Positions 25,628 through 35,695 are shown, counted from the first letter of the stretch. The stretch is DNA of 64,000 nt from Thermus neutrinimicus (GCF_022760955.1 NZ_JAKTNU010000004.1:1-64000), one strand, 5' to 3'. Notes: generated from the sequence alone by a model not told the origin. Numbers and translations are program-made.

Positions 25628-26725
25628 CTAACCCTGACCAAGGACCCGGCTGTACACCTCCCAGACTCCTTCTACCATCCGCTCCACGGTAAAGTGCTCC
25701 TCATAACGCTTCCTTGCGGCAGCCCCCATCTGAACTCTCAAGCCAGGATCAGCAAGAAGCCGCCTGAGTCGATCCCTAAGAAGGGCCTGCTCTCCCCGAG
25801 GAACCAGGAATCCAGTATGACCATCCACCACCGCCTCGCCAACGCCTCCCACATCCGAAGCAACCACGGGAAGCCCAGCCCGCATGGCCTCGAGGATCGT
25901 CAGCGGCAACCCCTCCCAACGGGAGGTGAGAACAAAGACCTGCGCTTCCGCCAGAACCGAGTCTATATCTACCCTTCGTCCCAAGAACCTCACTCTGTTT
26001 CCCAATCCCAACTCCTGGGCCAGGGCTTTCACCTGCGGCAATAAGGGCCCATCCCCCACCAAATCAAGGGTCCAGCTTAGGTCTTGCAACTCGGCAAGGG
26101 ATTTCAACAAAGGCCCGTGATCCTTTTGCGGGGAAAACCGCGCCACCATTACCAGCCTTGGGGGTTCAAGGCCTGGCAGCGCACGCTGTGCTGTGTCCGG
26201 CACACCATTCCATACCACCGTCAAGCGGTCTTCTGGGGCTACGCGGTTCTCCAAAGCCAGCTTAAGGTCCTTGTGAGAAACGCAAATGACCCCATCGCCC
26301 AGCCTTCCAGCCAGCCTTTCCAGGACCACGGCCAAAGTTCTCCGGGCAGGATGCACGCCCTCGGTAAACGCCCAGCCATGGGCGGTAAACACACTTCTGA
26401 CCCCGGCAAGGCGGGCGGCCAAGCGTCCTACAAAGCCCGCCTTAGAGGAGTGGACGTGTAGGAGGTCTGGTTTTATGTCCCTGAGCAACATCAGCACCTC
26501 CCCCACGGCCGCCACATCCTTCAAAGGCGAGATGGGCCACACAAGGTGCCTAAGTGTGTGGACTTTTACCCCTAAGGCCCATGCCTCATCCACCAGGAAG
26601 CGGTCCTTATCCTCCCCAACTGCCAAATGGAGCTCCGCTCTAGGGCGGAAAGCCTTGAACAGATGGAGAAGGTGAACCTGGGCGCCGCCTGGTTCGGCGC
26701 GGGTGATTAGGTAAAGGATTCTCAC
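25628..26725 (-). CDS. Glycosyltransferase family 4
   Basis: 365 aa GT-B glycosyltransferase. N-terminal acceptor domain (LITRAEPGGAQVHLLHL) and C-terminal nucleotide-sugar domain with VARFSPQKDHGPLLKSL, LVGDGPLLPQV and the E-x7-E motif in SRWEGLPLTILEAMRAGLPVVAS. The linkage and sugar donor cannot be read. Starts with GTG 26725. Probably extends the lipid-linked repeat unit begun by the neighbouring phosphotransferase. Confidence 0.92.
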   Translation of the reverse strand: MRILYLITRAEPGGAQVHLLHLFKAFRPRAELHLAVGEDKDRFLVDEAWALGVKVHTLRHLVWPISPLKDVAAVGEVLMLLRDIKPDLLHVHSSKAGFVGRLAARLAGVRSVFTAHGWAFTEGVHPARRTLAVVLERLAGRLGDGVICVSHKDLKLALENRVAPEDRLTVVWNGVPDTAQRALPGLEPPRLVMVARFSPQKDHGPLLKSLAELQDLSWTLDLVGDGPLLPQVKALAQELGLGNRVRFLGRRVDIDSVLAEAQVFVLTSRWEGLPLTILEAMRAGLPVVASDVGGVGEAVVDGHTGFLVPRGEQALLRDRLRRLLADPGLRVQMGAAARKRYEEHFTVERMVEGVWEVYSRVLGQG

Positions 26726-26734
26726 GGCCTATCC

Positions 26735-27994
26735 CTATGCCTGGATCCTAGAGTGCCCACTCTTTAGATAACCTCGCGATTCCTCACGCAACACTTTGCC
26801 AACCGCCCACAAGATAGCAAGACCGAGCCAAAACATGCTGTTGCGCAAGTTATACGTTCCCAGACTGTACACAAGGGGCGCCAAAAGGAGTACCCGTAGC
26901 CACACTCGGGGAAGGGACACCCACACCTGCCGGATAAGTAGGACTATAAGCGCCACCCCTGGTACTCCGTAGTAAAATACAATGCCTGCCAGCGTCGAGT
27001 GAATCTCACCCAAAAATGTGGTCTCCTCCGCCCAGCGCTCATTAGCACCTTCCCCTGCCCCCAGGAACAGGTATTCCGGGAATTTCCATAGGCGATCATA
27101 TCCCCTTTCCTCCAAATTCTGCTCTCCTTTAGAAATTCCCTGTTTTACGCGATCCACGTAAAATAGAGTTTGCTGGGCCAACTTTTCCTGCAAACCAGAT
27201 GCCCTTTCATCCGAAGCCCCCAACAATGCTACCAACAAGCCAAGAGCCACAATAAAGACAGAGGTTGGTAGGGCCACCAAAAGTTTTTCTACCACTCTTC
27301 TCCGCAAGCGAATCCCATGAAAAACGTAATAAATACCGAATCCCAGAACAATGGTAGCAAATCCTAGGAGCCCCGACCGCGAAGCCGATGCTAACAAAGC
27401 CACAGCACCAAGTACGAGGGCAATCCACGACCACCAAGTAAGCTTAAATCGTAGAGAGTAATCACTCACAAGCACTATAATCACAGCCCAAAGAAGCCAG
27501 TGCGCCAGCTGGTTCGGATCGTTAAAGGTTCCCATGAAACGGCTTTCTCCAAAGAACCTACCCTTACCAAAAGCAAATACTGCCACCTGCAATCCTATCA
27601 ACGCAAGAAACACGACTCGTGTGAGATTCATGGCCCTTGTAGCATCGAGATAGAATATCTGTAGGACAGCCCAAAGGAGTCCAAAATTGTAGAGATAGTA
27701 TAAGGAACTGACCAAGGTGTGCCAATCTCCATAAAAGAGGTAAACGATAAGGTTAACTACCGATGCATAAACAGCGAACAGCGCCGCAGGGACCATAACC
27801 CTGCTTTGCCATAGAAACCTACGACGGAACAGCAATAAAAGGACCACAACAACCACGCCAAGCATGTGGCTTAGTTGCGGCAAACCACTTTCCCAAAGGT
27901 AAAACGGTGTTAGCCACAATTGTAGACCAAAAATTAGCATTATTAGGGCCCGTGAACCGCCGGTTGCAAAATTGCGCGTGTAGTCCCTTGCCAT
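26735..27994 (-). CDS. wzy: O-antigen polymerase/ligase-like membrane protein (Wzy)
   Basis: 419 aa with about 11 hydrophobic helices and one larger polar loop (about 275-310; SDERASGLQEKLAQQTLFYV then EQNLEERGYDRLWKFPEYLFLGAG), the layout of Wzy/WaaL proteins. The loop residues and GAGEGANERW match what is seen in O-antigen polymerases. Assigned as polymerase by its place among wzx, wzz and glycosyltransferases. The DNA is much richer in A/T than flanking genes. Confidence 0.75.
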   Translation of the reverse strand: MARDYTRNFATGGSRALIMLIFGLQLWLTPFYLWESGLPQLSHMLGVVVVVLLLLFRRRFLWQSRVMVPAALFAVYASVVNLIVYLFYGDWHTLVSSLYYLYNFGLLWAVLQIFYLDATRAMNLTRVVFLALIGLQVAVFAFGKGRFFGESRFMGTFNDPNQLAHWLLWAVIIVLVSDYSLRFKLTWWSWIALVLGAVALLASASRSGLLGFATIVLGFGIYYVFHGIRLRRRVVEKLLVALPTSVFIVALGLLVALLGASDERASGLQEKLAQQTLFYVDRVKQGISKGEQNLEERGYDRLWKFPEYLFLGAGEGANERWAEETTFLGEIHSTLAGIVFYYGVPGVALIVLLIRQVWVSLPRVWLRVLLLAPLVYSLGTYNLRNSMFWLGLAILWAVGKVLREESRGYLKSGHSRIQA

Positions 27995-28120
27995 TGTGAC
28001 CTGCCCACAGTAAGTATTTTGGGATCACAAACTCTGTGCCCCCAGACCTTACAGTGCGCCCCTAAAACTTACACAACCTAACTTGGGCTGAGAAGACCTC
28101 AAAAAGCCTCCACATAAATA

Positions 28121-29440
28121 CTAGCTGTGTCTTTCATTCAACGCGTCCAGGAGTTGCGAAAATCGACGCGCCATTTTTCGGTGACTGTATTCCTCGACCA
28201 CTTCCCACTTTCCTCTGTACACGACCTTACCCTCCCTTTTATATTCACTATACCACTCCAAGAGAATGCTCCGAAGCTCCTGAGGAGATCGCGCATAACG
28301 CCCCGCACCCGTTTCCTGAAGAAGTTTTGCAATCACGCCCCCCTTTCCACCAAAGGCCAAAATTGGTCGTTTAGCAGCGAGGTATTCAAAAAGTTTGCCC
28401 GTGTAAATGCCTTCTTCCCTTGGGTCTTTCCAATCCAAAAGAAGCAGAACTTGCGCCTGACGCTGCTTTGCCAAAACCTCTGCACGAGGCACAGATGGAA
28501 GCAGCCGGACTACATCCTGCAACTTGAGTTTCCTTATATGCGGAATGAGCCATCCGTGATCACTTCCATAAAAAGTAACTGTAACATCAGATGCATATAT
28601 ATGTCCCTCTGAAATGAGTTCGCTCAGAACATAAAAGAACGGTGTTGGGTCTCGCATACCGCCATAAAGGCTACCTGAGTAGAGAAAGCTCATGTCTGTA
28701 GTTAGAGGCTCACTTTCAAGGGCTACCTCTTCCGGGTCAAACCCATTCGTGATTACTTCAACGGCCTTTTCCTTATGAAGAAAACGGAGCTTCTCGGCGT
28801 AAGGCTCCGACACGGTAATTAAAGCATCGGCCTCCTCTAAGGTTTTTCGTTCGAGTCTCCTATCAAAAAATTTCCGCAGAGGGCTCGCAAAATAGTAATA
28901 GCCGTAGTAAGGATCTTGAGTCCATAAGTCCCTAAAATCAGCAATCCAGGGAAGCCCTGATTCTACTTTTAAAGTCCTAGCGATGAGGTGGCTCGTAGGC
29001 GGACCAAAGCTACTTATAATTGCGTGAAATTTCTCATGGGCCAGCAAGGAACGCCCAGCGGCAACCGCGTACGGATACCATGCTTTTTGATTATCGGGAA
29101 AAATGAACGTCCGGGTAGCCCGTTTTACTGTATCAACCAGCGTCCGGCTTAAAGGCGTCCGAATGGGCTCGTCAACTCGGAAAACGCCAGCCTTATCCCT
29201 GTATCCACGGATGCCCAACCAGCGAAGATTTCTCAGCAACAGCTCCCCCACATCCCCAGGATAGGGAGTCTCTACAACATTGAAGCGTGGGTCTGGTTGC
29301 CCTGGCAGCTTAGCGGTAAGAATAACGGGCTCCCATCCAAACTCAGGTAAGTATTTTGCTAAACCCCTCAACCGAAGCGAGGCAACACCCGGTCGTGGTG
29401 GGAAAAAGAAGCTTACCACTAAAACACGTTTTTGCTCCAT
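28121..29440 (-). CDS. Glycosyltransferase, GT4-like
   Basis: 439 aa from ATG 29440, which has GGAGGAATCC upstream. GT-B fold: N-terminal SFFFPPRPGVASLRLRGLAKYLPEFGWEPVILT, central LPWIADFRDLWT and VSEPYAEKL, and a C-terminal domain with LFEYLAAKRPILAFG. Differs from classical GT4 in the weak E-x7-E. The long leader-like extension to 29524 is rejected. AT-rich relative to Thermus genes, like wzx and wzy. Confidence 0.85.
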   Translation of the reverse strand: MEQKRVLVVSFFFPPRPGVASLRLRGLAKYLPEFGWEPVILTAKLPGQPDPRFNVVETPYPGDVGELLLRNLRWLGIRGYRDKAGVFRVDEPIRTPLSRTLVDTVKRATRTFIFPDNQKAWYPYAVAAGRSLLAHEKFHAIISSFGPPTSHLIARTLKVESGLPWIADFRDLWTQDPYYGYYYFASPLRKFFDRRLERKTLEEADALITVSEPYAEKLRFLHKEKAVEVITNGFDPEEVALESEPLTTDMSFLYSGSLYGGMRDPTPFFYVLSELISEGHIYASDVTVTFYGSDHGWLIPHIRKLKLQDVVRLLPSVPRAEVLAKQRQAQVLLLLDWKDPREEGIYTGKLFEYLAAKRPILAFGGKGGVIAKLLQETGAGRYARSPQELRSILLEWYSEYKREGKVVYRGKWEVVEEYSHRKMARRFSQLLDALNERHS

Positions 29441-30519
29441 AGGATTCCTCCCCCAGCCAAAAGCGTAGCCACTCCCGCAGCCGCGCGTCCATTCCCGTAG
29501 GGAAAAATCAGAGCACCATCCCAAACGTTAAGAAAACAACCCACTAGAGATTCCACATCTTTTGGCGGGCACAAACGATTCCATCCAGACTCCACCAGCT
29601 CCACCCACTCGGTCTCGTCCCTTAGGGTAGCGCACGGCACGCGATAGAAGAAGGCCTCCTTCTGCACCCCACCTGAGTCGGTGGCAATAAGTCGGGCATT
29701 CTTCTCCAGCATCACCATGTCCAGGTATCCCACGGGTTCAATGGTCAACATCCTGTCCAAGAGCTCCTCCAGGCCATAGGCTTCAGCCCGCTTGCGGGTA
29801 CGAGGGTGCACGGGGAAAACCACCGGCACCTCCCGGTGCACCTGGGCCAGGGCCTCCAAGATAACCCTTAGTCGTACGGGATCATCCGTGTTCTCGGCCC
29901 GGTGAACCGTGGCAAGGATATAGCCCTTCGGGGCCACATTCAAGCGCTGGAGTATCTGGCTTTCTCTCTCGGCCTTCTCTCCATAGTAAAGAGCGGCATC
30001 GTACATCACATCCCCCACCAAGTGCACCTTATCAGCAGGAATACCCTCCCGTAGGAGGTTTTGTACGGCCGTTTCCGTGGGAGCGAAAAGAAGGTCCGAT
30101 ACGTGGTCAGTGAGGACCCGATTGATTTCCTCTGGCATACGCCGGTTAAAGGAGCGTAGACCGGCCTCCACGTGGGCCACGGGAATGTGCAGCTTGGCCG
30201 CAGCCAGGGCCCCCGCCAGGGTACTGTCCGTGTCCCCGTAGACCAAGACCCAATCGGGCTTCTCTTTCAAGAGAACCCCCTCTATGGCCTCCAGCATGCG
30301 GCCCGTGTTTTGCCCATGGGTTCCCCCGCCTATACCCAGGTGGTAATCGGGTTCCGGAATCTCCAGCTCCTCAAAGAAAACCCGGCTCATGTTGTCGTCA
30401 TGGTGCTGGCCCGTATGGACCAACACTTCCCGAAGTCCAGGTGTAGCCCTAAGAACCCGCGACACCGCCGCCGCCTTGATGAACTGCGGCCGGGCACCCA
30501 CCACACTGACCACCGTCAT
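29419..30519 (-). CDS. wbpI: UDP-N-acetylglucosamine 2-epimerase family (WbpI-like)
   Basis: 366 aa non-hydrolysing UDP-GlcNAc 2-epimerase family member (VVGARPQFIKAAAVSRVLR, LVHTGQHHDDNMSRVFFEEL, VYGDTDSTLAGALAA, HVEAGLRSFNRRMPEEINRVLTDHVSD, TDSGGVQKEAFF). With wbpA, B, D and E next door, the likely substrate is UDP-GlcNAc3NAcA, giving UDP-ManNAc3NAcA (WbpI role); plain WecB activity cannot be excluded. Overlaps wzx by ATGA and the next glycosyltransferase by 22 bp. Confidence 0.85.
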   Translation of the reverse strand: MTVVSVVGARPQFIKAAAVSRVLRATPGLREVLVHTGQHHDDNMSRVFFEELEIPEPDYHLGIGGGTHGQNTGRMLEAIEGVLLKEKPDWVLVYGDTDSTLAGALAAAKLHIPVAHVEAGLRSFNRRMPEEINRVLTDHVSDLLFAPTETAVQNLLREGIPADKVHLVGDVMYDAALYYGEKAERESQILQRLNVAPKGYILATVHRAENTDDPVRLRVILEALAQVHREVPVVFPVHPRTRKRAEAYGLEELLDRMLTIEPVGYLDMVMLEKNARLIATDSGGVQKEAFFYRVPCATLRDETEWVELVESGWNRLCPPKDVESLVGCFLNVWDGALIFPYGNGRAAAGVATLLAGGGILWSKNVF

Positions 30520-31778
30520 GCTCCTCCCCCGCCCTCATACTGTAGCCGATGCACCAAGAAAAGCAAAATGACAAAATAGGCTCCATATGTCCCCGCCATC
30601 AGGAGGGATATACCCCATACCGCCTCTACCGGCCCAGAAAACCTGAGAAACCATAGGGGGCTTAGGACAGCCCCCAGGGAAAGAAAGTCGTACAAAAGCT
30701 TCAACCAAGACCAAGGGGAGAGAAACACCACCCGACTGACCGGGCTAACCGCTAACTGAAGGGTGACCCAGGGAGCCATAGCCCCCAGCATCTGGCCTGC
30801 CAACTCCCACTCGGGCCCAAATACCCAGGTTGCCACCTTGGGAGCAAAAAACCAAAGGACAAAACCCAACGCAAAACCCATAAGCCCTAGCCCAAAGGAA
30901 ACTCTCAGAAAAAACGCCAAAAGTCGTTTTGGCTCCTGGCGAAGCATTATAGAAGCGCGCCCATAAAACACATCGGCCACCGCGGTGCCAATCAAGCTTA
31001 CAGGGAGTCCAACCACCCTTTGTGCAAGGGCGAGAGCCCCCCCCGCAGAAGGCCCGTACAAGGACACGAAGAGGGGAACCGGGGCAACCAAAACCAATGT
31101 GTTTACAAAACTTGAAGGGAGCTGAATAACGGGATACGTCCAGTACGCCAAAAGAACGCGAGGGGCAAAGGCAGGTCTCAGGCAGGAGAGACCCCGGAAT
31201 AGCCATCCCAATGACACCAGCCTCCCCAGCGTCTCCCCAAGGAGCAGTCCCATGGAACCAAAAGGGCTCAAAACCAACTGCAAGAGCACCTTGGACCATG
31301 CCTGGGCAACGGTGAAACGGCCAATCACCCCAAATCTTTCCCTGCGCAGCGCAAAAAAACGCAATACAAGCCCAAAACCGGTGGAAGCCAAGGCGATAAA
31401 GGCCAAAAGTGTTGCCAAAGGAGAGAACACGCCATAACCCAGAGCACCCCCTTGCCGCAGGAACTCAAATGCGAAAGCTCCAAGCAGAGATGTCAGCAAA
31501 ACAAGAACAAGACCGCTGCAGCACAGCAACAAGGCATCTTCGTCCTTTCGGGCGGCCACGATCGCCACCTCATATCTCAGGGAGGTTAAAACCGAGGCCA
31601 AGCCAAGAAAACTGACAAAAAGCCCCCAGCTGCCCATATCATCCGGACCGTAAACCCGCGTTAAAATGGGGGAGGCCAGCACCGCGACAAGTTGGGCCAA
31701 AGCGGTACTCCCCCCGATAGCCAATACTCCACGGAAAAAATGGCTTTTTAGGGGAGACCAGAAAGATGGGTTCTTCAT
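30516..31778 (-). CDS. wzx: Polysaccharide flippase (Wzx, MATE/MOP superfamily)
   Basis: 420 aa, about 12 hydrophobic helices. The N-terminus GVLAIGGSTALAQLVAVLASPILTRVYGPDDMGSWGLF is typical of Wzx/RfbX flippases that move lipid-linked repeat units to the periplasm. Its ATG overlaps the TAA of the aminotransferase gene and its stop overlaps the epimerase start, so it sits firmly in the operon. AT-rich. Confidence 0.9.
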   Translation of the reverse strand: MKNPSFWSPLKSHFFRGVLAIGGSTALAQLVAVLASPILTRVYGPDDMGSWGLFVSFLGLASVLTSLRYEVAIVAARKDEDALLLCCSGLVLVLLTSLLGAFAFEFLRQGGALGYGVFSPLATLLAFIALASTGFGLVLRFFALRRERFGVIGRFTVAQAWSKVLLQLVLSPFGSMGLLLGETLGRLVSLGWLFRGLSCLRPAFAPRVLLAYWTYPVIQLPSSFVNTLVLVAPVPLFVSLYGPSAGGALALAQRVVGLPVSLIGTAVADVFYGRASIMLRQEPKRLLAFFLRVSFGLGLMGFALGFVLWFFAPKVATWVFGPEWELAGQMLGAMAPWVTLQLAVSPVSRVVFLSPWSWLKLLYDFLSLGAVLSPLWFLRFSGPVEAVWGISLLMAGTYGAYFVILLFLVHRLQYEGGGGA

Positions 31779-32887
31779 TACGACAAGAAGGTTACTAAAG
31801 GCCCAACTACTTTCTCCTGCGCGCCCCCTTCCAAAAAGGGTCCCATGGGCAAGGAAAGGACCTCGCCCGCCGCCCTCTCTGCCAGCGGTAAAGCTCCTTC
31901 CGGATAGCCATACACCGGCAACCGGTGGAGGGGAATGGGGTAATAGACCATGGTGCCGATAACCGCCTCTGCCAGGGCTTGTTGGACCATATCCCTTTTA
32001 CCCCCGAGAATCCGCACCGTGTACTGGTGGAAGACGTGCCCTTCGGAAACCTCGGGAAGGACCAGGTCAGGAATCCCGGAAAGAAGCTGGTTGTAGCGCC
32101 GGGCCACCTGACGCCGCTTTTCGTTCCACCGATCCACATGGGGCAGCTTGACCCGCAGGATAGCCGCCTGAAGGGCATCCAGGCGCGAGTTATACCCCAC
32201 CATCTCGTTAAAGTACTTGCGCCTCGAGCCGTGCGCCCTGAGCATCCGCGCCAGCTCAGCTACCCCGTCGTCGTCGGTGACCAGCAAACCCCCATCCCCA
32301 TAGGCCCCCAGGTTCTTGCTGGGGAAGAAGGAGAAAGCCCCCGCATGCCCCAAGGTCCCCACCTTTTTGCCCCGGTAGGTGGCCCCAAAGGCCTGGGCGC
32401 AGTCCTCCAGCACCTTAAGCCCATGCTCCTCCGCTATGGCCAGGATGGCATCCATCTCCGCCGGGCGGCCGTAAAGGTGCACGGGAAGGATGGCCTTGGT
32501 CCGAGGGGTGATGGCGGCCGGGATGAGGTCGGGATTGATGTTGAAGGTTTTGGGATCTATGTCCACAAAAACCGGCGTGGCCCCCACCAAACTTATCGCC
32601 TCGGCGGTGGCGAAGAAGGTAAAGGGCGTGGTGATCACCTCGTCCCCAGGGCCTACCCCCAGGGCCCTTAGCCCGATCACCAAGGCATCGGTGCCGGAGT
32701 TAAGCCCGATGGCATGCTTGACGCCCAAGTACTCCGCCACCTCCCTTTCAAAGGCCTCCACCTCGGGGCCGAGGATGAACTGCCCCGAGCGCAACACCCG
32801 GGTGATGGCCGCCATGAGGTCATCCCAGAGCGCCTCCACCTCCGGGGTGAGGTCCAGGATGGGGATGCGGTTCACTCCACCCGCCAT
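31778..32887 (-). CDS. wbpE: DegT/DnrJ/EryC1/StrS aminotransferase (WbpE-like)
   Basis: 369 aa PLP aminotransferase acting on a nucleotide-linked keto sugar. [52 protein letters not shown] and the PLP-lysine site [14 protein letters not shown] are diagnostic. In the Wbp pathway it aminates C3 of the UDP-3-keto-GlcNAcA made by WbpB, using glutamate. ATG 32887 has GGGGAGAGGG upstream and overlaps wbpD by 16 bp. Confidence 0.92.
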   Translation of the reverse strand: MAGGVNRIPILDLTPEVEALWDDLMAAITRVLRSGQFILGPEVEAFEREVAEYLGVKHAIGLNSGTDALVIGLRALGVGPGDEVITTPFTFFATAEAISLVGATPVFVDIDPKTFNINPDLIPAAITPRTKAILPVHLYGRPAEMDAILAIAEEHGLKVLEDCAQAFGATYRGKKVGTLGHAGAFSFFPSKNLGAYGDGGLLVTDDDGVAELARMLRAHGSRRKYFNEMVGYNSRLDALQAAILRVKLPHVDRWNEKRRQVARRYNQLLSGIPDLVLPEVSEGHVFHQYTVRILGGKRDMVQQALAEAVIGTMVYYPIPLHRLPVYGYPEGALPLAERAAGEVLSLPMGPFLEGGAQEKVVGPLVTFLS

Positions 32888-33453
32888 ACCCTCTCCCCTT
32901 CCTTGCGGTAGCGCCGGCCGCATTCCCTGCACTGTGCCTCCTCCCCCTCAGGGGCAAAGCGCAGGGGAAGACCGCACTCGCAAGCATACCCCACGATCCG
33001 GGCCGGCACCCCGGCCACCAAGGCATAAGGGGGCACATCCTTGGTAACCACAGCCCCGGCGGCCACAAAGGCCCATTCCCCAATGGTCACCCCACAGACA
33101 ATGGTGGCGTTGGCGCCAATGGTAGCCCCCCGCTTGACCAACGTCCGGAGGTAGTCCTCGCTGCGATTGCGGGGAAAGGCCGCCCTGGGGGTGCGCACGT
33201 TGGTGAAGACCGCGCTGGGGCCCACGAACACATGGTCCTCCAAGACGACCCCCTCGTACAGGGAGACGTTGTTCTGTATCTTGCACCCCCGGCCCATCCT
33301 CACCCCTTTGGCCACAAAGACGTTTTGGCCCAAGGTGCATTCCTCCCCGATCTCCGCCCCCGGCATGATATGGCAGAAATGCCATATTCGGGTACCACGG
33401 CCTATCTTGGCGCCCTCATCCACGTAGGCGCTTTCGTGCACGAAGTATTCCAT
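32872..33453 (-). CDS. wbpD: Hexapeptide N-acetyltransferase (WbpD-like) with C-terminal Cys4 motif
   Basis: 193 aa. Left-handed beta-helix repeats ([IV][62 protein letters not shown]) form the acetyl-CoA enzyme that acetylates the 3-amino group. The helix ends at about residue 155; residues 157-184 add CECGLPL and CRECGRRY, a zinc-ribbon-like tail that smaller WbpD/WlbB enzymes lack. ATG 33453 has GGAGTAGGG upstream. Confidence 0.9.
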   Translation of the reverse strand: MEYFVHESAYVDEGAKIGRGTRIWHFCHIMPGAEIGEECTLGQNVFVAKGVRMGRGCKIQNNVSLYEGVVLEDHVFVGPSAVFTNVRTPRAAFPRNRSEDYLRTLVKRGATIGANATIVCGVTIGEWAFVAAGAVVTKDVPPYALVAGVPARIVGYACECGLPLRFAPEGEEAQCRECGRRYRKEGERVWRVE

Positions 33454-33455
33454 CC

Positions 33456-34373
33456 CTACTCCAGGAAGGCATGCCGGACCCCAGGGCGGGGGACAACCAC
33501 CTCCGCCCGGCGCACCCGGGCGGTCACCTCAATACCCGGCCGGGCTTCCTCCAGGCCGAATCCCTCCCCAGCCAGGGTACGGCGGTAGACCTCGGTGTGC
33601 AGGTCGGTGAACCCCTCGGAAAACTCCACCTCCTCCCCCTCGATGCGAATGGAGCGGTAGGTGCGTTGGCCTCGAGCCTGAACCTCTTGGGGAAGAAAGC
33701 GGGGGTCTATGGAAAGAAACCAGCGCACCTGGGCCCTTTCCAGCTCTAGATACCCAGCCACCGTGGTGGGCGTGCGCAGGTGGACCTCGAGGACCTCCAC
33801 CCTCCCAAAGTACCAAAGGAGAAGGTCAAAGAAATGGATGCCGATATTGGTGGCCACACCGCCGCTCTTGGCCTCATCGGCCTTCCAGCTCTTCTGGTAC
33901 CAAGGCCCGCGGCTGGTGATGTAGGTGAGCACCACCTGCCTCTTCCCCCCTTCCCCTTGCAACCGTTCCCTCAAGGCCAAGAGGGCGGGATGAACCCGAA
34001 GCTGCAAAACCGTGTACACCCTTTTGCCCGTGCGGGCCTCCATGGCCGCCAGGCGGTCCAGGGACTCCGGTTCCACCACCAAGGGCTTCTCGCATAGCAC
34101 ATGGGCCCCCTGGCGTAAGCCCAAGCGGATATGGGCCTCGTGGAGATGGTTGGGGCTCACCACGGAAACCCAGTCCACAGGGTGGTCCTCCAGGTAGGCC
34201 TCAAACACCTCGGGCTCACGGAAGAACTCCGCGTTGGGGAAGTAGCTATCCAGTACGCCCACCGCATCGAAGGGATCCAAGGCCGCCACCAGATCCCCCC
34301 CCACCTCCTTGATGGCCTTGAGGTGGCGGGGAGCGATGTAGCCGGCGGCCCCGATCAAGGCAAAGCGCTTCAT
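33456..34373 (-). CDS. wbpB: Gfo/Idh/MocA oxidoreductase (WbpB/WlbA-like)
   Basis: 305 aa NAD-dependent dehydrogenase. N-terminal Rossmann motif ([22 protein letters not shown]), the family's catalytic ECP-type motif as CEKPLVV, and the C-terminal substrate domain with [20 protein letters not shown]. In the pathway it oxidises C3 of UDP-GlcNAcA. Starts in an ATGA overlap with the end of wbpA. Confidence 0.92.
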   Translation of the reverse strand: MKRFALIGAAGYIAPRHLKAIKEVGGDLVAALDPFDAVGVLDSYFPNAEFFREPEVFEAYLEDHPVDWVSVVSPNHLHEAHIRLGLRQGAHVLCEKPLVVEPESLDRLAAMEARTGKRVYTVLQLRVHPALLALRERLQGEGGKRQVVLTYITSRGPWYQKSWKADEAKSGGVATNIGIHFFDLLLWYFGRVEVLEVHLRTPTTVAGYLELERAQVRWFLSIDPRFLPQEVQARGQRTYRSIRIEGEEVEFSEGFTDLHTEVYRRTLAGEGFGLEEARPGIEVTARVRRAEVVVPRPGVRHAFLE

Positions 34374-35695
34374 AACAAGGTCACCTTGGGATGCTTGAGA
34401 TGGCGGGTAGCCCCCCGGGTGTCCAAAACCCGCCTAGCGTGCTCCAGGATCCAAGGGTAGTCAAAGGCCGAGTGATCCGTGGTGATCAGGACCAGGTCCT
34501 GTTCCTCCAGCCGCTTTGGGGTTAGGTCCACGCTTTCCATCTCCAAGCCGTGCTCCTGGAACCGGGGCACGTGGGGGTCGTGGTACTGGACCTCGAGGCC
34601 CAGGCGCCTTAAGCCCTGAATCACCCGGATGGCCGGGCTTTCCCGGTAGTCGCCGATGTCCTTCTTGTAAGCCACCCCTAAGACCAAGACCTTGGCGCCC
34701 TTGATGGGAATCCCCTCCCCCGCCAAAAGGCGAAGGGTTCTCTCCACCACGAACTCCGGCATCTTGCGGTTGATCTCACCCGCCAAGGCGATGAAGTGGG
34801 TGTTGAAGTTGTACTCCTTGGCCTTCCACTCCAGGTAGTGGGGGTCTATGGGGATACAGTGCCCGCCCACTCCGGGGCCCGGGTAGAAGGGCATGATGCC
34901 GAAGGGCTTGGTGAAGGCGGCGTCCAGCACCTCCCACACGTTAAGCCCCATGCGGTCGCAAAGGAGGGCCAGTTCGTTCACCAAGGCGATGTTGACCGCA
35001 CGGAAGGTGTTCTCAAAGACCTTGACCAGCTCCGCCGCCTTGGCGCTGGAAACGGTGACCACCCGCTCTATGGTCTGGCCGTAAAAGAAGGCCCCCACCT
35101 CCAGGGAACGCGGGCCACACCCGCCCACCACCTTGGTGGTGTTCTTGGTGGTGTAGCGCTTGTTGCCGGGGTCCACCCGCTCGGGGGAGTGCACCAGGAA
35201 GAAGTCCTCCTCCACCTTGAGGCCCCGGGCCTCGAGGAGGGGGAGCATCACCTCCTCCGTGGTGCCCGGGTAGGTGGTGGACTCGAGGCTAATGAGCTGG
35301 CCTGGCCTCAGGTGCTCAGCGATGGCCTCCGTAACCCGCACCACGTACCGGAGGTCTGGGGTGAGGTTCTGGGTAAGGGGCGTGGGCACGGCAATGACGA
35401 TGACGTCCATCTCGGGTACCCGGCGGAAGTCGGTCTCCGCCCGGATCAACCCCCGGGCCACCAACTCCTTAAGGTCCTCATCCCGCACGTCAGGGATGTA
35501 GTTTTCCCCCCGGTTCACTTTCTCCGCCCGCCTGGGGTTTTGCTCCACCCCGATGACCCTGAACCCCACCTTGGCCTTCTCCACCGCAAAGGGAAGGCCC
35601 ACGTACCCCAGGCCCACCACCCCCACCACCGCCTCACGGGTGGCAATTTTCCGTTTGAGCTCTTCCAGCAGGGATGTCGTGGACAACTCCGGCAT
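34370..35695 (-). CDS. wbpA: UDP-N-acetylglucosamine 6-dehydrogenase (WbpA-like)
   Basis: 441 aa UDP-sugar dehydrogenase. N-terminal VVGLGYVGLPFAVEKAKVGF, the central SLESTTYPGTTEEV and the catalytic cysteine site PGPGVGGHCIPIDPHYL are intact. It oxidises UDP-GlcNAc to UDP-GlcNAcA. ATG 35695 follows GGAGGAGGGGGA; the ATG at 35722 lacks such a site. First gene of the leftward polysaccharide locus. Confidence 0.93.
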   Translation of the reverse strand: MPELSTTSLLEELKRKIATREAVVGVVGLGYVGLPFAVEKAKVGFRVIGVEQNPRRAEKVNRGENYIPDVRDEDLKELVARGLIRAETDFRRVPEMDVIVIAVPTPLTQNLTPDLRYVVRVTEAIAEHLRPGQLISLESTTYPGTTEEVMLPLLEARGLKVEEDFFLVHSPERVDPGNKRYTTKNTTKVVGGCGPRSLEVGAFFYGQTIERVVTVSSAKAAELVKVFENTFRAVNIALVNELALLCDRMGLNVWEVLDAAFTKPFGIMPFYPGPGVGGHCIPIDPHYLEWKAKEYNFNTHFIALAGEINRKMPEFVVERTLRLLAGEGIPIKGAKVLVLGVAYKKDIGDYRESPAIRVIQGLRRLGLEVQYHDPHVPRFQEHGLEMESVDLTPKRLEEQDLVLITTDHSAFDYPWILEHARRVLDTRGATRHLKHPKVTLL

